Source: Rhynchopus sp. YZ270_cl-10
Lineage: Eukaryota > Euglenozoa > Diplonemea > Diplonemida > Diplonemidae
Direction of reading: 5' to 3'
NCBI GenBank assembly: GCA_964035575.1
Contig: OZ037867.1
Location: forward strand, 868,001-932,000
Length of the DNA stretch: 64,000 nt
Below, piece after piece: positions 29,703 through 40,367 of this stretch; within the stretch, counting starts at the first letter, position 1; the number at the start of each line of letters is the position of its first letter. Both the position numbers and the translations under genes were made by a program. The notes beneath the pieces were generated by a model. It ran no database searches. It saw only the letters and a program-made list of their open reading frames with translations, and had not been told where the DNA came from.

Positions 29703-32702
29703 ATGGGTGGAAAGCATCCCCATGGCAATGGGAGACGCACTGCAAGCTTACACAGCGGTGGTGACGATGTGTCCCCTACCACCCCTTTGACCCCCGCCAC
29801 CACCACCACCACGTTCACCTCCACCACCACCACCCACACCCCAGGTGTGGGGACTGCATCGCGACGGAAGGAGAAGAAGGGTGCCGGAAACCACCAGCCC
29901 CTACTAGCTGGCTCTTCGTCTCGCTCCTTTTCTTCATCGGACGAAGTTGCGCCGTTGTTGGTACCAAGGAAGAGGGGGCGGTCATATAGAAAAAGCAAGA
30001 TGTCAGAGGGTGCAGAGCTCTGCCGGAACAACTCTGTTGAGAGTGCAGACAGTGGGAGAAGTTCCTTTCAAGCGTCAGAGCGGTTTGCAACAGAGGTTGG
30101 GGTGGAATGGCCGGTGGGTGCAGAGGCTGCACAGAGAAGCGTCTTGCTGGCGACGTGGTCATATGTTAGGGAGGGACACAGTGAAGCCTTTGCGGATGGT
30201 ATCTATTCACGGTTTTTTGCGAGAGAGGCTGGGGTGCGTAAGATGTTTTCGACGTCAGAGTTGTTAATGCAAAAGCGAGGTTTTCCTGCAGCGTTTACCC
30301 GGCTTTTGGGAAGCGTTCAGGCAATAGAACAGCTCGGCGCGACACATGCCTATTTTGGTGTCACCCAAGCACAGACACAGATTTTTTGTGAATGCGTATA
30401 CGACAGTTTGATCGAAATTTTGAAGAAGAGTCGCTCCTTCCGAGACCACATTGGAGAAGCCTGGCGGACAGTGATAAACCATCTTGAACAAAGATTTGCA
30501 CAGGGTCTACGTCGTTGCACCTCATCTTTGAAATCCGAGAGGGGGACATCACAACAGGAGCACACCACAGAGTTCCAACACGCCCCTGACCACAGTGCAC
30601 ATCTACTACAAATTCGACGCGCTGCAGGGCCTATCAGACGTCACCACGCACCGCACATTACCACAGAACCACCACCACAACGCGCACTACCACAACAACG
30701 CTCACTCCGTGAGGCGACACGTGTTCACGATAGAGAGACCTTCCGCAGTACGACCTCCTCCTCCTCCTCCTCCTCCACACCCCCAACAGCAGCCCCAACA
30801 CCCATTCCATTGGTGCCTTCAGTGCCGTTGGAGAGGCCGGCCACATTGCTGAGGACGGTGCGGCCGACCTTTAGGGTGCATAGGGTGCATCTCAGGGGGG
30901 TTGTCGGTGTCGGTGCGGTGCGTGCAGTATCTGAGACGCAAGGCGTGGAGGAGTCGTACTGCGAGCCAGACTCCGGTCCTCGGGAGGATATCGTAAAGAA
31001 GAGACGATGGGTGGAGCTGCGTGGACAGTACCTCTTCTGCTATGCAAAGCGGGGTGGGGAGTGTTTGGCGTCGGTGGATCTGACGACATGTGAACTTGCG
31101 GATAGTGGACCGACATTGCCTGCATTTGCGTTTGTCGTCCGCCCGGTATCCTCTACAGTCGAACCCCTCGTCTTCACCTGCGACGGCGACTCCGAAAGGG
31201 AACTCTGGTTTGCCCGCCTCAAGCGAGCTGCCTACCGGTTCTCCTTCACAAAGACCTTTTGTGTAGGTGAATCCCTCACCATCCTCCTAGGTGAGAGCAA
31301 GCTTCGTGGGGTCTGCAAGTGGTTTGGATCGGTCGAAGGGACTCCTCTCTTAGTACAGTACCACGGCCTTTGGGTAGGCGCAGAACTGACAGAGCCTGTG
31401 GAAGGTGGTCATGACGGAAGCTTTATGGGCCGCCGTTTCTTTACCTGCAGGAATGGGCGAGGGTTGATGGTGCCGTGCTACAAAGCGACAACAAGCGAGA
31501 CCACAGAGTCGTTCTATTGCCCCGAAAACTTTGCGTTTCTCTCTGTCCTCGGTAGGGGGTCCTTTGGGTGCGTCTGTAAGGTACGAGAAATTGTTACTGG
31601 CGAGATTTTTGCGTGCAAAGTACTGCAGAAGGCGTCGCTTCTCGCAGAACGGCAGGAGGTGAACCTATTCCGCGAACGCGACCTGCTTCTTGCCTTATCA
31701 CATCCGTACATTGTACGTCTCCACTCTGCGTTTCAAAGCGCGTCACGTGTATTCCTCCTCTTCGACTTCCTCCCAGGGGGTGATCTCTGGTTTCACCTCT
31801 CCATGCACGGCAAAAACGGGCTATTTAAACGCTTCTCCGAAGAACGTGGTCTTTTCTACGCAGCTGAGATAGCCTTAGGTGTAGCCTATCTCCACTCCCA
31901 ACAAGTCTGCCACCGCGATTTGAAAATCGAAAACCTCGTCCTCGACCGAGAAGGACACATCAAAATCACCGATTTCGGCTTCGCCAAACGCGTTGACCCA
32001 GCAAACCCCTCTGTCACCCAATGCGGTACCGTCCCCTACATGGCGCCTGAGGTAATTGCAAAAACTGGATACGGTAAAGCCGCAGATTGGTGGTCTCTTG
32101 GTGTCGTTACATTTGTCATGTTGACTTCATATTATCCATATTGGGTTGCAGGTGAAGAAACCGACTTTGACGTGGCGCTAACCAAAGAACAGATCCTCAA
32201 CGGCAGGATCATCGTCCGCGGGGGGTTCCCTGAGGAAGGTGTACTAGGACCGGAGGTGGAGGACTTCATTGTACAGCTGCTCACCAAGCCGACGGCGAAC
32301 CGGCTCTCTGAAATCGCGGACATCAAAAAGCACCCCGTCTTCAAAGGATTTGACTGGGAAGCATGTGAAAACCGTGCCATTAAACCTCCGTTTCTCCCGA
32401 ATTTGAAAGGCAGAAACACAAAATATTTTTCCGATTTTTCAAATTCGAAGGAGCTGTCGAAAATGACTGCAGAATCGCAGACTGGGAATTTGGTGGGAAC
32501 CGTTGGTCTGAAAGGCAGTTTGGGTGGGGTTACTGTGGACAAACAAAACTGTCCATTTGCGCATTTTAACGGCGTCAGAGCACCCTCCAGTGTGGACCTT
32601 GCGAATGACGACTTAGCTGACCTTCGCGCCGCTTTTGCGCACGACACCCAAGACCAAACAGAACCAAAATCTTCTCAGTACATCTTCGAAACAGCGACCT
32701 AA
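29703..32702 (+). CDS. Globin / PH / CAP-Gly / AGC-type protein kinase
   Basis: Single exon, 999 residues; the ATG lies 2 nt after a pyrimidine tract ending in CAG. Residues 1-130 are Ser/Thr/Gly-rich. A globin-like domain spans about 145-268: CD1 Phe182 in VRKMF, Gln190 as candidate distal E7, proximal His215 in LGATHAYFGV, and a final helix with EAW. The stretch between helices E and F is about ten residues shorter than usual. A Pro/Ser linker follows. A PH domain is at about 428-512, ending in a Trp-containing helix (ERELWFARLKRAAYRF). A CAP-Gly domain spans about 520-592, with GLWVGAELTEP and GGHDGS in place of GKNDGS. The kinase (about 610-883) has GRGSFG, Lys639, HRDLKIEN, DFG and the activation-loop CGTVPYMAPE, all intact. 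A hydrophobic-motif-like YFSDFS follows at 908-913. Haem-responsive, microtubule-associated signalling is inference. Confidence 0.88.
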   Translation: MGGKHPHGNGRRTASLHSGGDDVSPTTPLTPATTTTTFTSTTTTHTPGVGTASRRKEKKGAGNHQPLLAGSSSRSFSSSDEVAPLLVPRKRGRSYRKSKMSEGAELCRNNSVESADSGRSSFQASERFATEVGVEWPVGAEAAQRSVLLATWSYVREGHSEAFADGIYSRFFAREAGVRKMFSTSELLMQKRGFPAAFTRLLGSVQAIEQLGATHAYFGVTQAQTQIFCECVYDSLIEILKKSRSFRDHIGEAWRTVINHLEQRFAQGLRRCTSSLKSERGTSQQEHTTEFQHAPDHSAHLLQIRRAAGPIRRHHAPHITTEPPPQRALPQQRSLREATRVHDRETFRSTTSSSSSSSTPPTAAPTPIPLVPSVPLERPATLLRTVRPTFRVHRVHLRGVVGVGAVRAVSETQGVEESYCEPDSGPREDIVKKRRWVELRGQYLFCYAKRGGECLASVDLTTCELADSGPTLPAFAFVVRPVSSTVEPLVFTCDGDSERELWFARLKRAAYRFSFTKTFCVGESLTILLGESKLRGVCKWFGSVEGTPLLVQYHGLWVGAELTEPVEGGHDGSFMGRRFFTCRNGRGLMVPCYKATTSETTESFYCPENFAFLSVLGRGSFGCVCKVREIVTGEIFACKVLQKASLLAERQEVNLFRERDLLLALSHPYIVRLHSAFQSASRVFLLFDFLPGGDLWFHLSMHGKNGLFKRFSEERGLFYAAEIALGVAYLHSQQVCHRDLKIENLVLDREGHIKITDFGFAKRVDPANPSVTQCGTVPYMAPEVIAKTGYGKAADWWSLGVVTFVMLTSYYPYWVAGEETDFDVALTKEQILNGRIIVRGGFPEEGVLGPEVEDFIVQLLTKPTANRLSEIADIKKHPVFKGFDWEACENRAIKPPFLPNLKGRNTKYFSDFSNSKELSKMTAESQTGNLVGTVGLKGSLGGVTVDKQNCPFAHFNGVRAPSSVDLANDDLADLRAAFAHDTQDQTEPKSSQYIFETAT

Positions 32703-33404
32703 TGACGAACACAGATTGATGATAAAAGGAAATCCTCTTGCCGAGTTGAGCCATAAAACAAAAAAAAACAAAGAAACAAAAAGCATAGAAATGAAACAGA
32801 AAACCACAAAAAAGGCCTCCCAATGAGGGAAGTACCGAAAAAAAACAAAAGGTTCCCATTTTTTTTCTCTTCACCCTTTTGTATTTTCTCTCTTTTTTTT
32901 GATTTCGAAAAAAATACTAAAAATTTTCTCTCTATTCTGACCCATTCATTCACTCCCCTCCCTTTCCCCCTCTCTCTAGTTTTCGACATTTACTTACACG
33001 CGCTACACCATGCACATGCTCGAACACGTCATCGTACGTGCCAAAAATTACGAACTCCGACTGGGGAAATGACATCATCCCTGACAACAAACTTGTAGAA
33101 GCCAGCGCAGCTGCTGTGCAATAACGAATATGATAAGGTGACTATGCACAGAGAGGCTTAGTATCATCTTCTTAGCTTTTCTTTGCTACACACTTCATCG
33201 ATTTCTCAAAACAACCCCTCCCATTACAACCCCCCCTCATTAGAAACCCCCCCCACCACCACCCCCCATCCCCCACACACAACACACTCCCCAATCCCCC
33301 TTACAAAACCTGCCGTTGGGTATCTTTATATTCCGTTTTTCTTTCCTTCTTTTTTCTTTTTTTTTCTCGCTCTTTCTAATTGTTTTCCCCCATTTTTTTT
33401 AAAA
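32703..33404. other. Intergenic region
   Basis: No supported gene. It has an R1 copy (about 33135-33170), CT-rich tracts and A-rich runs. A short stretch at 32990-33120 has balanced composition but no supportable frame. Confidence 0.55.
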
Positions 33405-34796
33405 ATGGGTTGTACCGATTCAAAGCCAGCGCCAAGTGGAGGGAAGGGTGGGGAGAGGTCTGGTGCAGTGACGAAAGCGCAGCCTCAGGCAGCTCCGAGG
33501 TCGGTGCAACCTGCGGCATTGCAGCCACCGACGCGGCCGGCGATTCAGTTTAACAGGGTGAAGCCGTTGGAGCTGGACAACACATCGTCAGATGAATCAA
33601 GCAATGCGCACACCTCTGAGGACGACAACAGCCAGGTCATCCCCGCATTGGGGAAGCGCCGTCAACTCAACCTCACCCCTCTCGATCGTCAAGAATCCCT
33701 AAACGAAAGCAGCAATGACGAAGCGGGGAACACCGCCAACCCTAATATCGCACAACGCTCCAATGCACGCAAACAAAAACCCGTCGTCTCCCCAAGCAAA
33801 GGAAAATGCGCAACAACGCCAAAACACGGTGACGGAAGCTCCCCGAAGGCGGGAGAGGGTGGATGGAAAAAAGGTGTTCCCGATGAGATGGAGCATTTCA
33901 AGGTGACCGGGTACCTCGGGAGGGGGACCTGGGCTGTGGTGCACGAATGTGTGAACCGCAACACCGGGGTGAGCTATGCGGTGAAAACGTTTGATAAGCG
34001 CAAGATTTCGTCGCATGATCTGCTCCACTCTGGCAAACGCGAGACACGTCTCCTCAAGAAACTCTTCGCAGGCGGGGAACGCCACCCCAACATTTGCTCT
34101 TTGGTCGAGGTGCTTGAATCGCGCCAATGGTACCACATGTTTGTTGTCCTTGGCGGACGGGAACTCCAAAACGTCATCGAAGAAAGACCTCTCACCGAAG
34201 AACGCGCCCGCCGCTGCTTCAAGGACCTCCTCACCGCGGTTGCCTACATCCACAAAAAGGGAGTCTGCCACAGAGACATCAAACCCTCCAACCTCCTTGA
34301 TGGCGAAACCCTTATGCTCACTGACTTCGGCCTTGGTGACATGGCGGTTAAAGGTGACGACACACGCGCACTTTCTGAAGTATGCGGAACCCCAGATTTC
34401 ATTGCCCCAGAAGTTCTGACAGCAAGAACGTACGAAGGGACTAAGGTGGATATGTGGAGTTGTGGTGTCACCCTGTACGCAATGGTGACCGGGAAAACCC
34501 CGTGGGTAGGGAGCAGTAAGAACTACAAGATGAAGCAGATCAAGGAGGGGAAGTACCAGAACCCGCAGTCGCAGAAGCTTATTGGGAAGTTTTCGCCGGA
34601 GTTTGGAGATATGCTTCACAACCTGCTGCAGCTCAAATCTGAGCGTCGTCTTGACGCTGTCCACGCACTGCAGCACCCATTCATCACCGGGAAAAAACTC
34701 GCCGCTCAAAAGCCCCTCACAAGCGAACGCTGTACCGACAGATCCACAATCTACCAGCAACCCCCTCAGCACAGCAGTAAGGTCCTGTCTTTGTAG
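33405..34796 (+). CDS. Ser/Thr protein kinase with myristoyl/palmitoyl-type N terminus
   Basis: Single exon, 463 residues. MGCTDSK gives Gly2 and Cys3, the usual pattern for N-myristoylation plus palmitoylation, so membrane targeting is predicted. Residues 20-160 are Ser/Asn/Asp-rich and disordered-looking. The kinase domain spans about 165-427: LGRGTWA loop, catalytic Lys194 in YAVK, HRDIKPSN with Asp291, DFG at 307-309, CGTPDFIAPE and a conserved DMWSCGV helix. The overall pattern suits the CAMK group; no EF hands or calmodulin-binding helix is obvious, so this is not a classical CDPK. It lies 702 nt after the globin kinase on the same strand; a shared pathway is only a possibility. Confidence 0.9.
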   Translation: MGCTDSKPAPSGGKGGERSGAVTKAQPQAAPRSVQPAALQPPTRPAIQFNRVKPLELDNTSSDESSNAHTSEDDNSQVIPALGKRRQLNLTPLDRQESLNESSNDEAGNTANPNIAQRSNARKQKPVVSPSKGKCATTPKHGDGSSPKAGEGGWKKGVPDEMEHFKVTGYLGRGTWAVVHECVNRNTGVSYAVKTFDKRKISSHDLLHSGKRETRLLKKLFAGGERHPNICSLVEVLESRQWYHMFVVLGGRELQNVIEERPLTEERARRCFKDLLTAVAYIHKKGVCHRDIKPSNLLDGETLMLTDFGLGDMAVKGDDTRALSEVCGTPDFIAPEVLTARTYEGTKVDMWSCGVTLYAMVTGKTPWVGSSKNYKMKQIKEGKYQNPQSQKLIGKFSPEFGDMLHNLLQLKSERRLDAVHALQHPFITGKKLAAQKPLTSERCTDRSTIYQQPPQHSSKVLSL

Positions 34797-35006
34797 GGGA
34801 AAAAAACAAAAAACAAAAAAAATGGTGGATCACATCCTCGAGTGTCACTAAATACAACCAAAAGGTTGTTACTAAAATAAGGGTGGTAAAACGTCACCTC
34901 ACCTAAAAAAGAATTGAAAAATGGAGCTTTGTAATGGAGCAAACATTTTATCTTTTTGTGGGGGAAATGAATTCATACGAAGAACCAAAAAAAGCAAAAA
35001 TATATA

Positions 35007-35058
35007 GTGGAGTTCATCCTCAGGTGTCTACACTAATACAACCAAATTTTCAAAAAGC
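35007..35058 (+). repeat. Dispersed family R4 (best copy)
   Basis: About 52 bp running from GTGGAG through CATCCTCAGGTGTCTACAC to CAACCAAATTTTCAAAA. Further + copies: about 439-490, 34822-34870, 40722-40770, 45529-45569, 56615-56668, 57490-57540 and 59592-59646. Two copies are inverted: about 11427-11478 and 49021-49066. Its ends resemble those of R2 (GTGGAG at the left, a CAA...CAAAA tail at the right), which suggests related origin or processing. Confidence 0.75.
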
Positions 35059-35697
35059 AAAAAAAAATGAGAGCAGTTTTTTTTTTTGTTTGTCTCCAGG
35101 TCTTGGCAATAGATGTTTAAAGTGGGGGGGATGGTTGGGAGGTAATATATTTTCAGTGTCTGCGTACGCAGTGGTGGTGGGGGGGGGGAGGGGGGTTTTC
35201 ACTTTTTTGTTTATCAGGTCTGTAATCTAATTTTTCATTCTGTGACATTTTCATTTTTTTAAACCCTTTATGGACTGAGGCCGTTTTTTTATGTGAAGTG
35301 TCTCTCAGAGGTAAAATATGACCCGATTGCTTTTTTTTTTTGGTACACTGTCACGAGAGGGCTTTGTATTTCAAGTCAATTTCAATCAAAGAAGTGCCAA
35401 AATCTTTCCAATGGAAAAAATGATAAAGTCTAAATAGAAGCCACTTCAGGCATTTGCAAGGACAAATAATGGTCACCTCGGTCCGTAAAGGGTTAAAAAA
35501 GATGTTGCAGGCTTTACGAGACGTGTTCGTCATTTTTTCAAGGTGGCTAATCACCGGGAGAGTTCTAATTCACCTGGTCAATCTGTTTTTTTATTATTGC
35601 TTTTGGTTGCCCGTTTACATCTTTACCCCTTCCCCTCTCGCCCAATCTTTCCTGTTTGTTTTTGTGATTTTTTATTGTGGCGTTAGGTGACTAAGCC

Positions 35698-35821
35698 CAC
35701 CTGATTTTTACCCCGTTTTTGGCGCGTAAAGGCGCGTATAGGGCCGTACAGGCATACACGGACCGTCCGTACACGCCTTTACGCGCTTTTACGCGCCTAT
35801 ACGCGGAGTAAAAATCAGGTG
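35698..35821. mobile_element. 124-bp MITE inserted in an R1 copy
   Basis: The ends are CACCTGATTTTTAC and its inverted complement; the interior iterates GGCGCGTA/TACGCGCC words. It is flanked by ACTAAGCC (35690-35697) and ACTAAGCA (35822-35829), an 8-bp target duplication with one mismatch. The duplicated bases are part of the R1 stem, so this insertion is younger than that R1 copy. Confidence 0.8.
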
Positions 35822-36751
35822 ACTAAGCACAGTCAGGCTAAAAAGTCATCTTCCCGGTGGAATTTGATGCTGCGCGATAACGATTGTGATCAAAAGGTGA
35901 CTAAGTACAGAGGCTTAGGATCATCTTATAAATTTTTTTTTTCTTTTGTAAAGGTAACTACGCAGTGAGGCTTAGGATCATCCTTTACCAACCTTATTTT
36001 TTTTCCTCTTTCAAAAGTACACCCGAGTGCGCCCACACCCCCCCAAGCGAATACGCCAATGATAGCGACAGTCAATATCGTGATCAGCAGTAAATGCAAA
36101 ATGAGAAAAAAACAACCTGGACACACAACACGATGTGTGCAGAAACTATTTTAGAAAGAAAGAAAAAAGGGAGGGAAAACCTCTTGGAGCTAGTTATCAG
36201 AAGGAGAGAGAAAAATTTAAAAGGGGAAGGGAGGGGGGGAGAGGTGGGAGAAGTCAGTAACCAAGCAGCAGCAGCCAGACAGCACAAAAAAAAAAGTCGT
36301 TTTTTTTTTCCTTTTTTCTTTTCATTTTCTTCCTCGTCCCCATTCTCTGTTGAGATCTCTTCCCACCCCCTCCTCATCCCATACCATCCCACACAATCTA
36401 CCATTTTTTAAAACCATTTCGCCTCCACCCACATTTTTATTTTCTCCAACTCTCTTCCCCTCTCTTGAGGACCGTTCGTTCGTTCATTTTTTTTTTTTTC
36501 TTCATTTTTTTTTAAATGTTTTCCAAAAGAGCCTCATCATCACACGAGGCTTAAGTTTATCTTCCAAATGCTTTTTTTTTTCACCTTACATGAACTCATG
36601 CTCGACTGAGATGCGTTTTAGCACGTTTCAACTACTCTTTTTTTCTTACTTTCCAGAGGCAAGGCTGACGTATTCGAGATAATCCCCCCCACGGGAGAAT
36701 CAATACCTGCGCCCGCCGAGGTACGGTGATGCGTTTTTGCACTTTGCATTT

Positions 36752-36835
36752 GGGTACATTTAGTGCACCCTATTATACCATCTATTCAGTAGAATAGTTA
36801 GTATATGAACCAACTTTGCAATTTCTCTTTCTCTG
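36752..36835 (+). repeat. Dispersed family R8
   Basis: Marked by GGGTACATTTAGTGCACCCT and CTATTCAGT, then TATATGAA about 25 nt later. A second copy is at 38161-38230. Weaker relatives of the TATATGAAATTT end occur near 38755 and 46905. Confidence 0.75.
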
Positions 36836-38944
36836 CTGTTGTATACAGTATTCGTACAAAAAAAATTATTGACTGTACTGTTCGACAGGATTTTTCTGGA
36901 AGTTCGACCTTTTTTTACTGTCGACAATTTTGTACGAATGCGGTACAACAAAAAGCGTCACCACTTTCCCGAAGATGCGCTCGTTCACTTTGAGGGACTC
37001 CATCATTCAAGAGTGTTTTTTTTTTTCTTTTTAGGTGAGTCAGCAAAAGGCTCTTATCGCAATGACCTTTTTTTTTCAAAAAAAAAAATTTCAAAAAAAA
37101 AAAAAAAAAAGGTGGTTGGTTATGAGAGAATTGTAGTCCTCTTACAATCATTTCATATTTTATTTTATTTTCCCCATTTGTCATCAAGGGGAGAGAGTCA
37201 ACTAACAAATTACCACAAAAAAAAAAAGTTTTCGTTTTGTAGATTTATGTCGTATCTGCGAAACAAAACCGCGAAAGAATAAGCAAACATCATGCATTCC
37301 ACCGTACAGGGAACCCTGTCTTTCTCATATATTTTTTTGATGAAAACCAGAATTTTTTTTTTTTTCACCAATTTTTTTTGGGTTTTTGCCTTATTTTAGA
37401 TTATTGCCTTTAATACCATCATCCCGAACAACCGTTTCTGCGAGCCAAAAAATATCATTTAAAATACAGCGGGTATTCCCACCGCGATACAACGATGGTG
37501 GAAAAAGAAGATGTGTTTGCCGAGAGAGGCACATTCATCATCTGACAAAGTTTTCCTTTTTTTTCTTTTATTTGGCGATTTTGGTGATGACTAAACACGT
37601 AGAAGTGTATCGTCCTTTCTACCCAGTATCCGCACTCTTTTTTTTTTCTTTTTTTTTTCTTTCTTTTTTCAAGAAGAATTGTTAGGATAGTGTAGTTACC
37701 TATGCAAGTTCCACTATCCCTAAAGTCACTCACATTTTTTCTTTATTCCTACGAAAGCTTGCTTTAAAGGAGAAAATAGTATTTTCATGTACGGTCGCCA
37801 ACTCATCCCTCAGGAGGATTTGGCGCAACGAAAAGATGTGTATATGCTGATTTCCATGAGAAGCAGATTTCATCTGTCAACTTTTTCTTGGTGAAGCGCT
37901 CTTTGGAGGGGGGTGTTCGACCAAGCAGAGAATCAATGCCTGCCTCTGTCGTTTGCCCTTTCAACTTCTCTTTTTTCCCTTCTTTTTTCCCGTGAGATTT
38001 CACCAGGCAGACGGAAAATGCTCGCTTCTAGAACATTGCACCCCCCCTCTTGCCTTTTTACCGCCACGCACACCCTCCTGTTTTCTTTGCTTCTTCCACA
38101 AATAATCCTTTTTTTTTTTTTTTGGGAGGGTGTCTTTTTCCCTTTGATTTACCTTTAGATAGGGGTACATTTAGTGCACCCTATTATACCTTCTATTCAG
38201 TTGAAAGTATATGAAGCAAAACTTTGATTTACTTTTAAAATGCGTACAGACTAAGGCTGACCGTTTTCAGATTACCCGAAAGAAACATACTTTCTGGATA
38301 GTGAAGACTGTCTGAATGGCAGCTATACTAAAAAAAAAAACACCTGCATTAAAATAATAAAGCAACCTACTTCCATCACTCTTGCACACAGTTGTTTCCT
38401 TCAAACCCGCCTTGTTTGAAGAAATAGGTTTTCCTGCTAAATTTAGATACGTCTTTCCATTCATTCATTACTTTCAAAAAAAAAAAAAAAAAATAGCAAA
38501 ACTCAAGAAACCTCCCGAAGCCTCTCCCAAGTCTTTCCGCATTCAGAAATGTCGCTGGGGAAAATGGATGAGAGTTAAAATACGGGATGGTGTGCTATTT
38601 CTTATCTTGCTTTTCTGTATTTTGTTAAATTTGTGTTTTTCATCCGGATAGCTGGCATGGTACGTGGCTTAGTTGGAGGTGTGCCTGCCTCAGTAACCCC
38701 CTTTTTTTTAAAAAAAAAAATTGAACCTTGTGTGCTTTCTCTTCTTTTGATCAGAAAGTATATGAAATTTATTTTAAAAGCTTTTTTTCTTAGCATGATG
38801 ACTACCTCATTGTACTTTGTCCTCTCTTTTTTTACATTTGCGTCTTTGACATATTTTTTTCCCCTACATTTCTAACAATATTCCGCGAATTTGCTTTCAA
38901 TTCGTTTTTTTTTTAGCGGAAACATAGTTGCATTTTAAACTGTC

Positions 38945-39018
38945 AGGAAGACGGGAACATTTTCTTGTTAATCCCTCCTCCTATGCTATCAATTTATTGA
39001 ATACATACTGTTGAAAAT
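38945..39018 (+). repeat. Dispersed family R9
   Basis: Marked by GACGGGAACATTTT, ATCCCTC and CTATCAATTTATTGA. Related copies are at about 19757-19835 and 59826-59870. Confidence 0.65.
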
Positions 39019-39620
39019 ACTTTAAACTGTCAGACCAGAGTTTTCTATTGTCCCATTCTCTGCCACACTCTTTTATGGATGAGGTTGTGCTGTCTGTAGG
39101 TATCCTATCCTTTTTTCAACAAGGTGACATTAGTACACAAACCTTCTTATGGTAATTTGTTCGATGCATGAAAAACAGACTTTTGTCTTTTCATCAAAAA
39201 AAATTACTGTCCTAGTAAGCACGCGTGTGGTTTATTGAGATGTATGTGTGTGTGTGTGTGTACACGAGAGACATTCAGCTTGCATCAAATAAACGTTTTT
39301 GTATTTTTATCGATCCTTAGTACGAGACCTGCCTTCTCTTTCTGACGGTCAGATACTTCTTCTTTTTTTCTCTTCTTTTTGTGGCATGGTACGTCAGTCG
39401 GAGGTACCTGCATCAATAGCCAACCGTTTTCCTCTTCTTTTTGAAGAGGGGAAAAAAAAAAAATGTACGAACCCCTTGTTGTGGAAAATACCTTTGTCAA
39501 TTAGCGATGCATCCTTCATCCTTCGCTCGTTTCGCTTTTATTTATTCATTTTTTATTGTGATCATTTTTTTTTTTTTTGAAAATTCAAATTTTTTTTTCG
39601 AAAAAAAGGCCATAATACCT

Positions 39621-39621
<1 letters not shown>

Positions 39622-39711
<90 letters not shown>
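39622..39711. repeat. CT dinucleotide microsatellite, about 45 units
   Basis: Uninterrupted TC repeat in the gene-poor region, next to T-rich sequence. Confidence 0.95.
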
Positions 39712-39715
<4 letters not shown>

Positions 39716-40213
39716 TCTGCGTGAGTTTAGTGCTTTCACGCCTTTCTAATCTGCAGTGTTAAAAACCCAAGACTAAGATCCGATTTCTCAAAACCTGAAG
39801 GGAAACTGGATTCAGTCGTGGCCAGCAAAAAAAAAAGGGGGGGAAAAAAAATTGCGCCTTATTTTTTCTTTCAGGGTGACTAAGCACAGATGATTGGGTT
39901 CAAAAAAAAATACCAATATTTCTGCTTGTTAGTTTTACGCATAAAGAAGAACGAAAAAAAAATGTACATCGGCGAAAAATGCTTTCTCTCTGTGTACAGA
40001 ATGTATTCTGTCTTCGTGTTTTTTTTTTTTTTTTTTTTTTTTTTGAACGAAAACTACATAAAAGTGACGCACAAAACAAAAACAAAAAAAAATCAATACA
40101 CAAAAAAAAAAAAAAATACCGATTCCAAAAATAAACCTACGGTGGCGCTTTTTCGGAAATCGGTCAGCGACATGTCAGCGACCTGTCAATATCGACCCCG
40201 AAGTACCATACTG

Positions 40214-40367
40214 CACGGCGGACTAGTCAGAGAAGACTACTAGCAGTGCTACTGGTCCAAACTGACTAGTGTTTTACAACTAGTGTTACACCAGTAACAC
40301 CACCAGTGTAGCACTAGTTGTTACGACTAGCAGTTTCACTAGTAGTTCACCTGACTAGTCCGCCGTG
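40214..40367. mobile_element. 154-bp MITE built from ACTAGT words
   Basis: The ends are CACGGCGGACTAGTCAG and its inverted complement, flanked by CTG on both sides (40211-40213 and 40368-40370), a possible 3-bp target duplication. The interior repeats CACTAGT/ACTAGTG-type words in both orientations. Confidence 0.8.

Noticed and set aside
33699-34772. 357-codon minus-strand frame
   Set aside because: Antisense of the CAMK-like kinase, which has all catalytic motifs on the + strand.
33405-34796. Calling the second kinase a CDPK
   Set aside because: The MGC start is similar, but there are no EF hands and no calmodulin-like C-terminal region.
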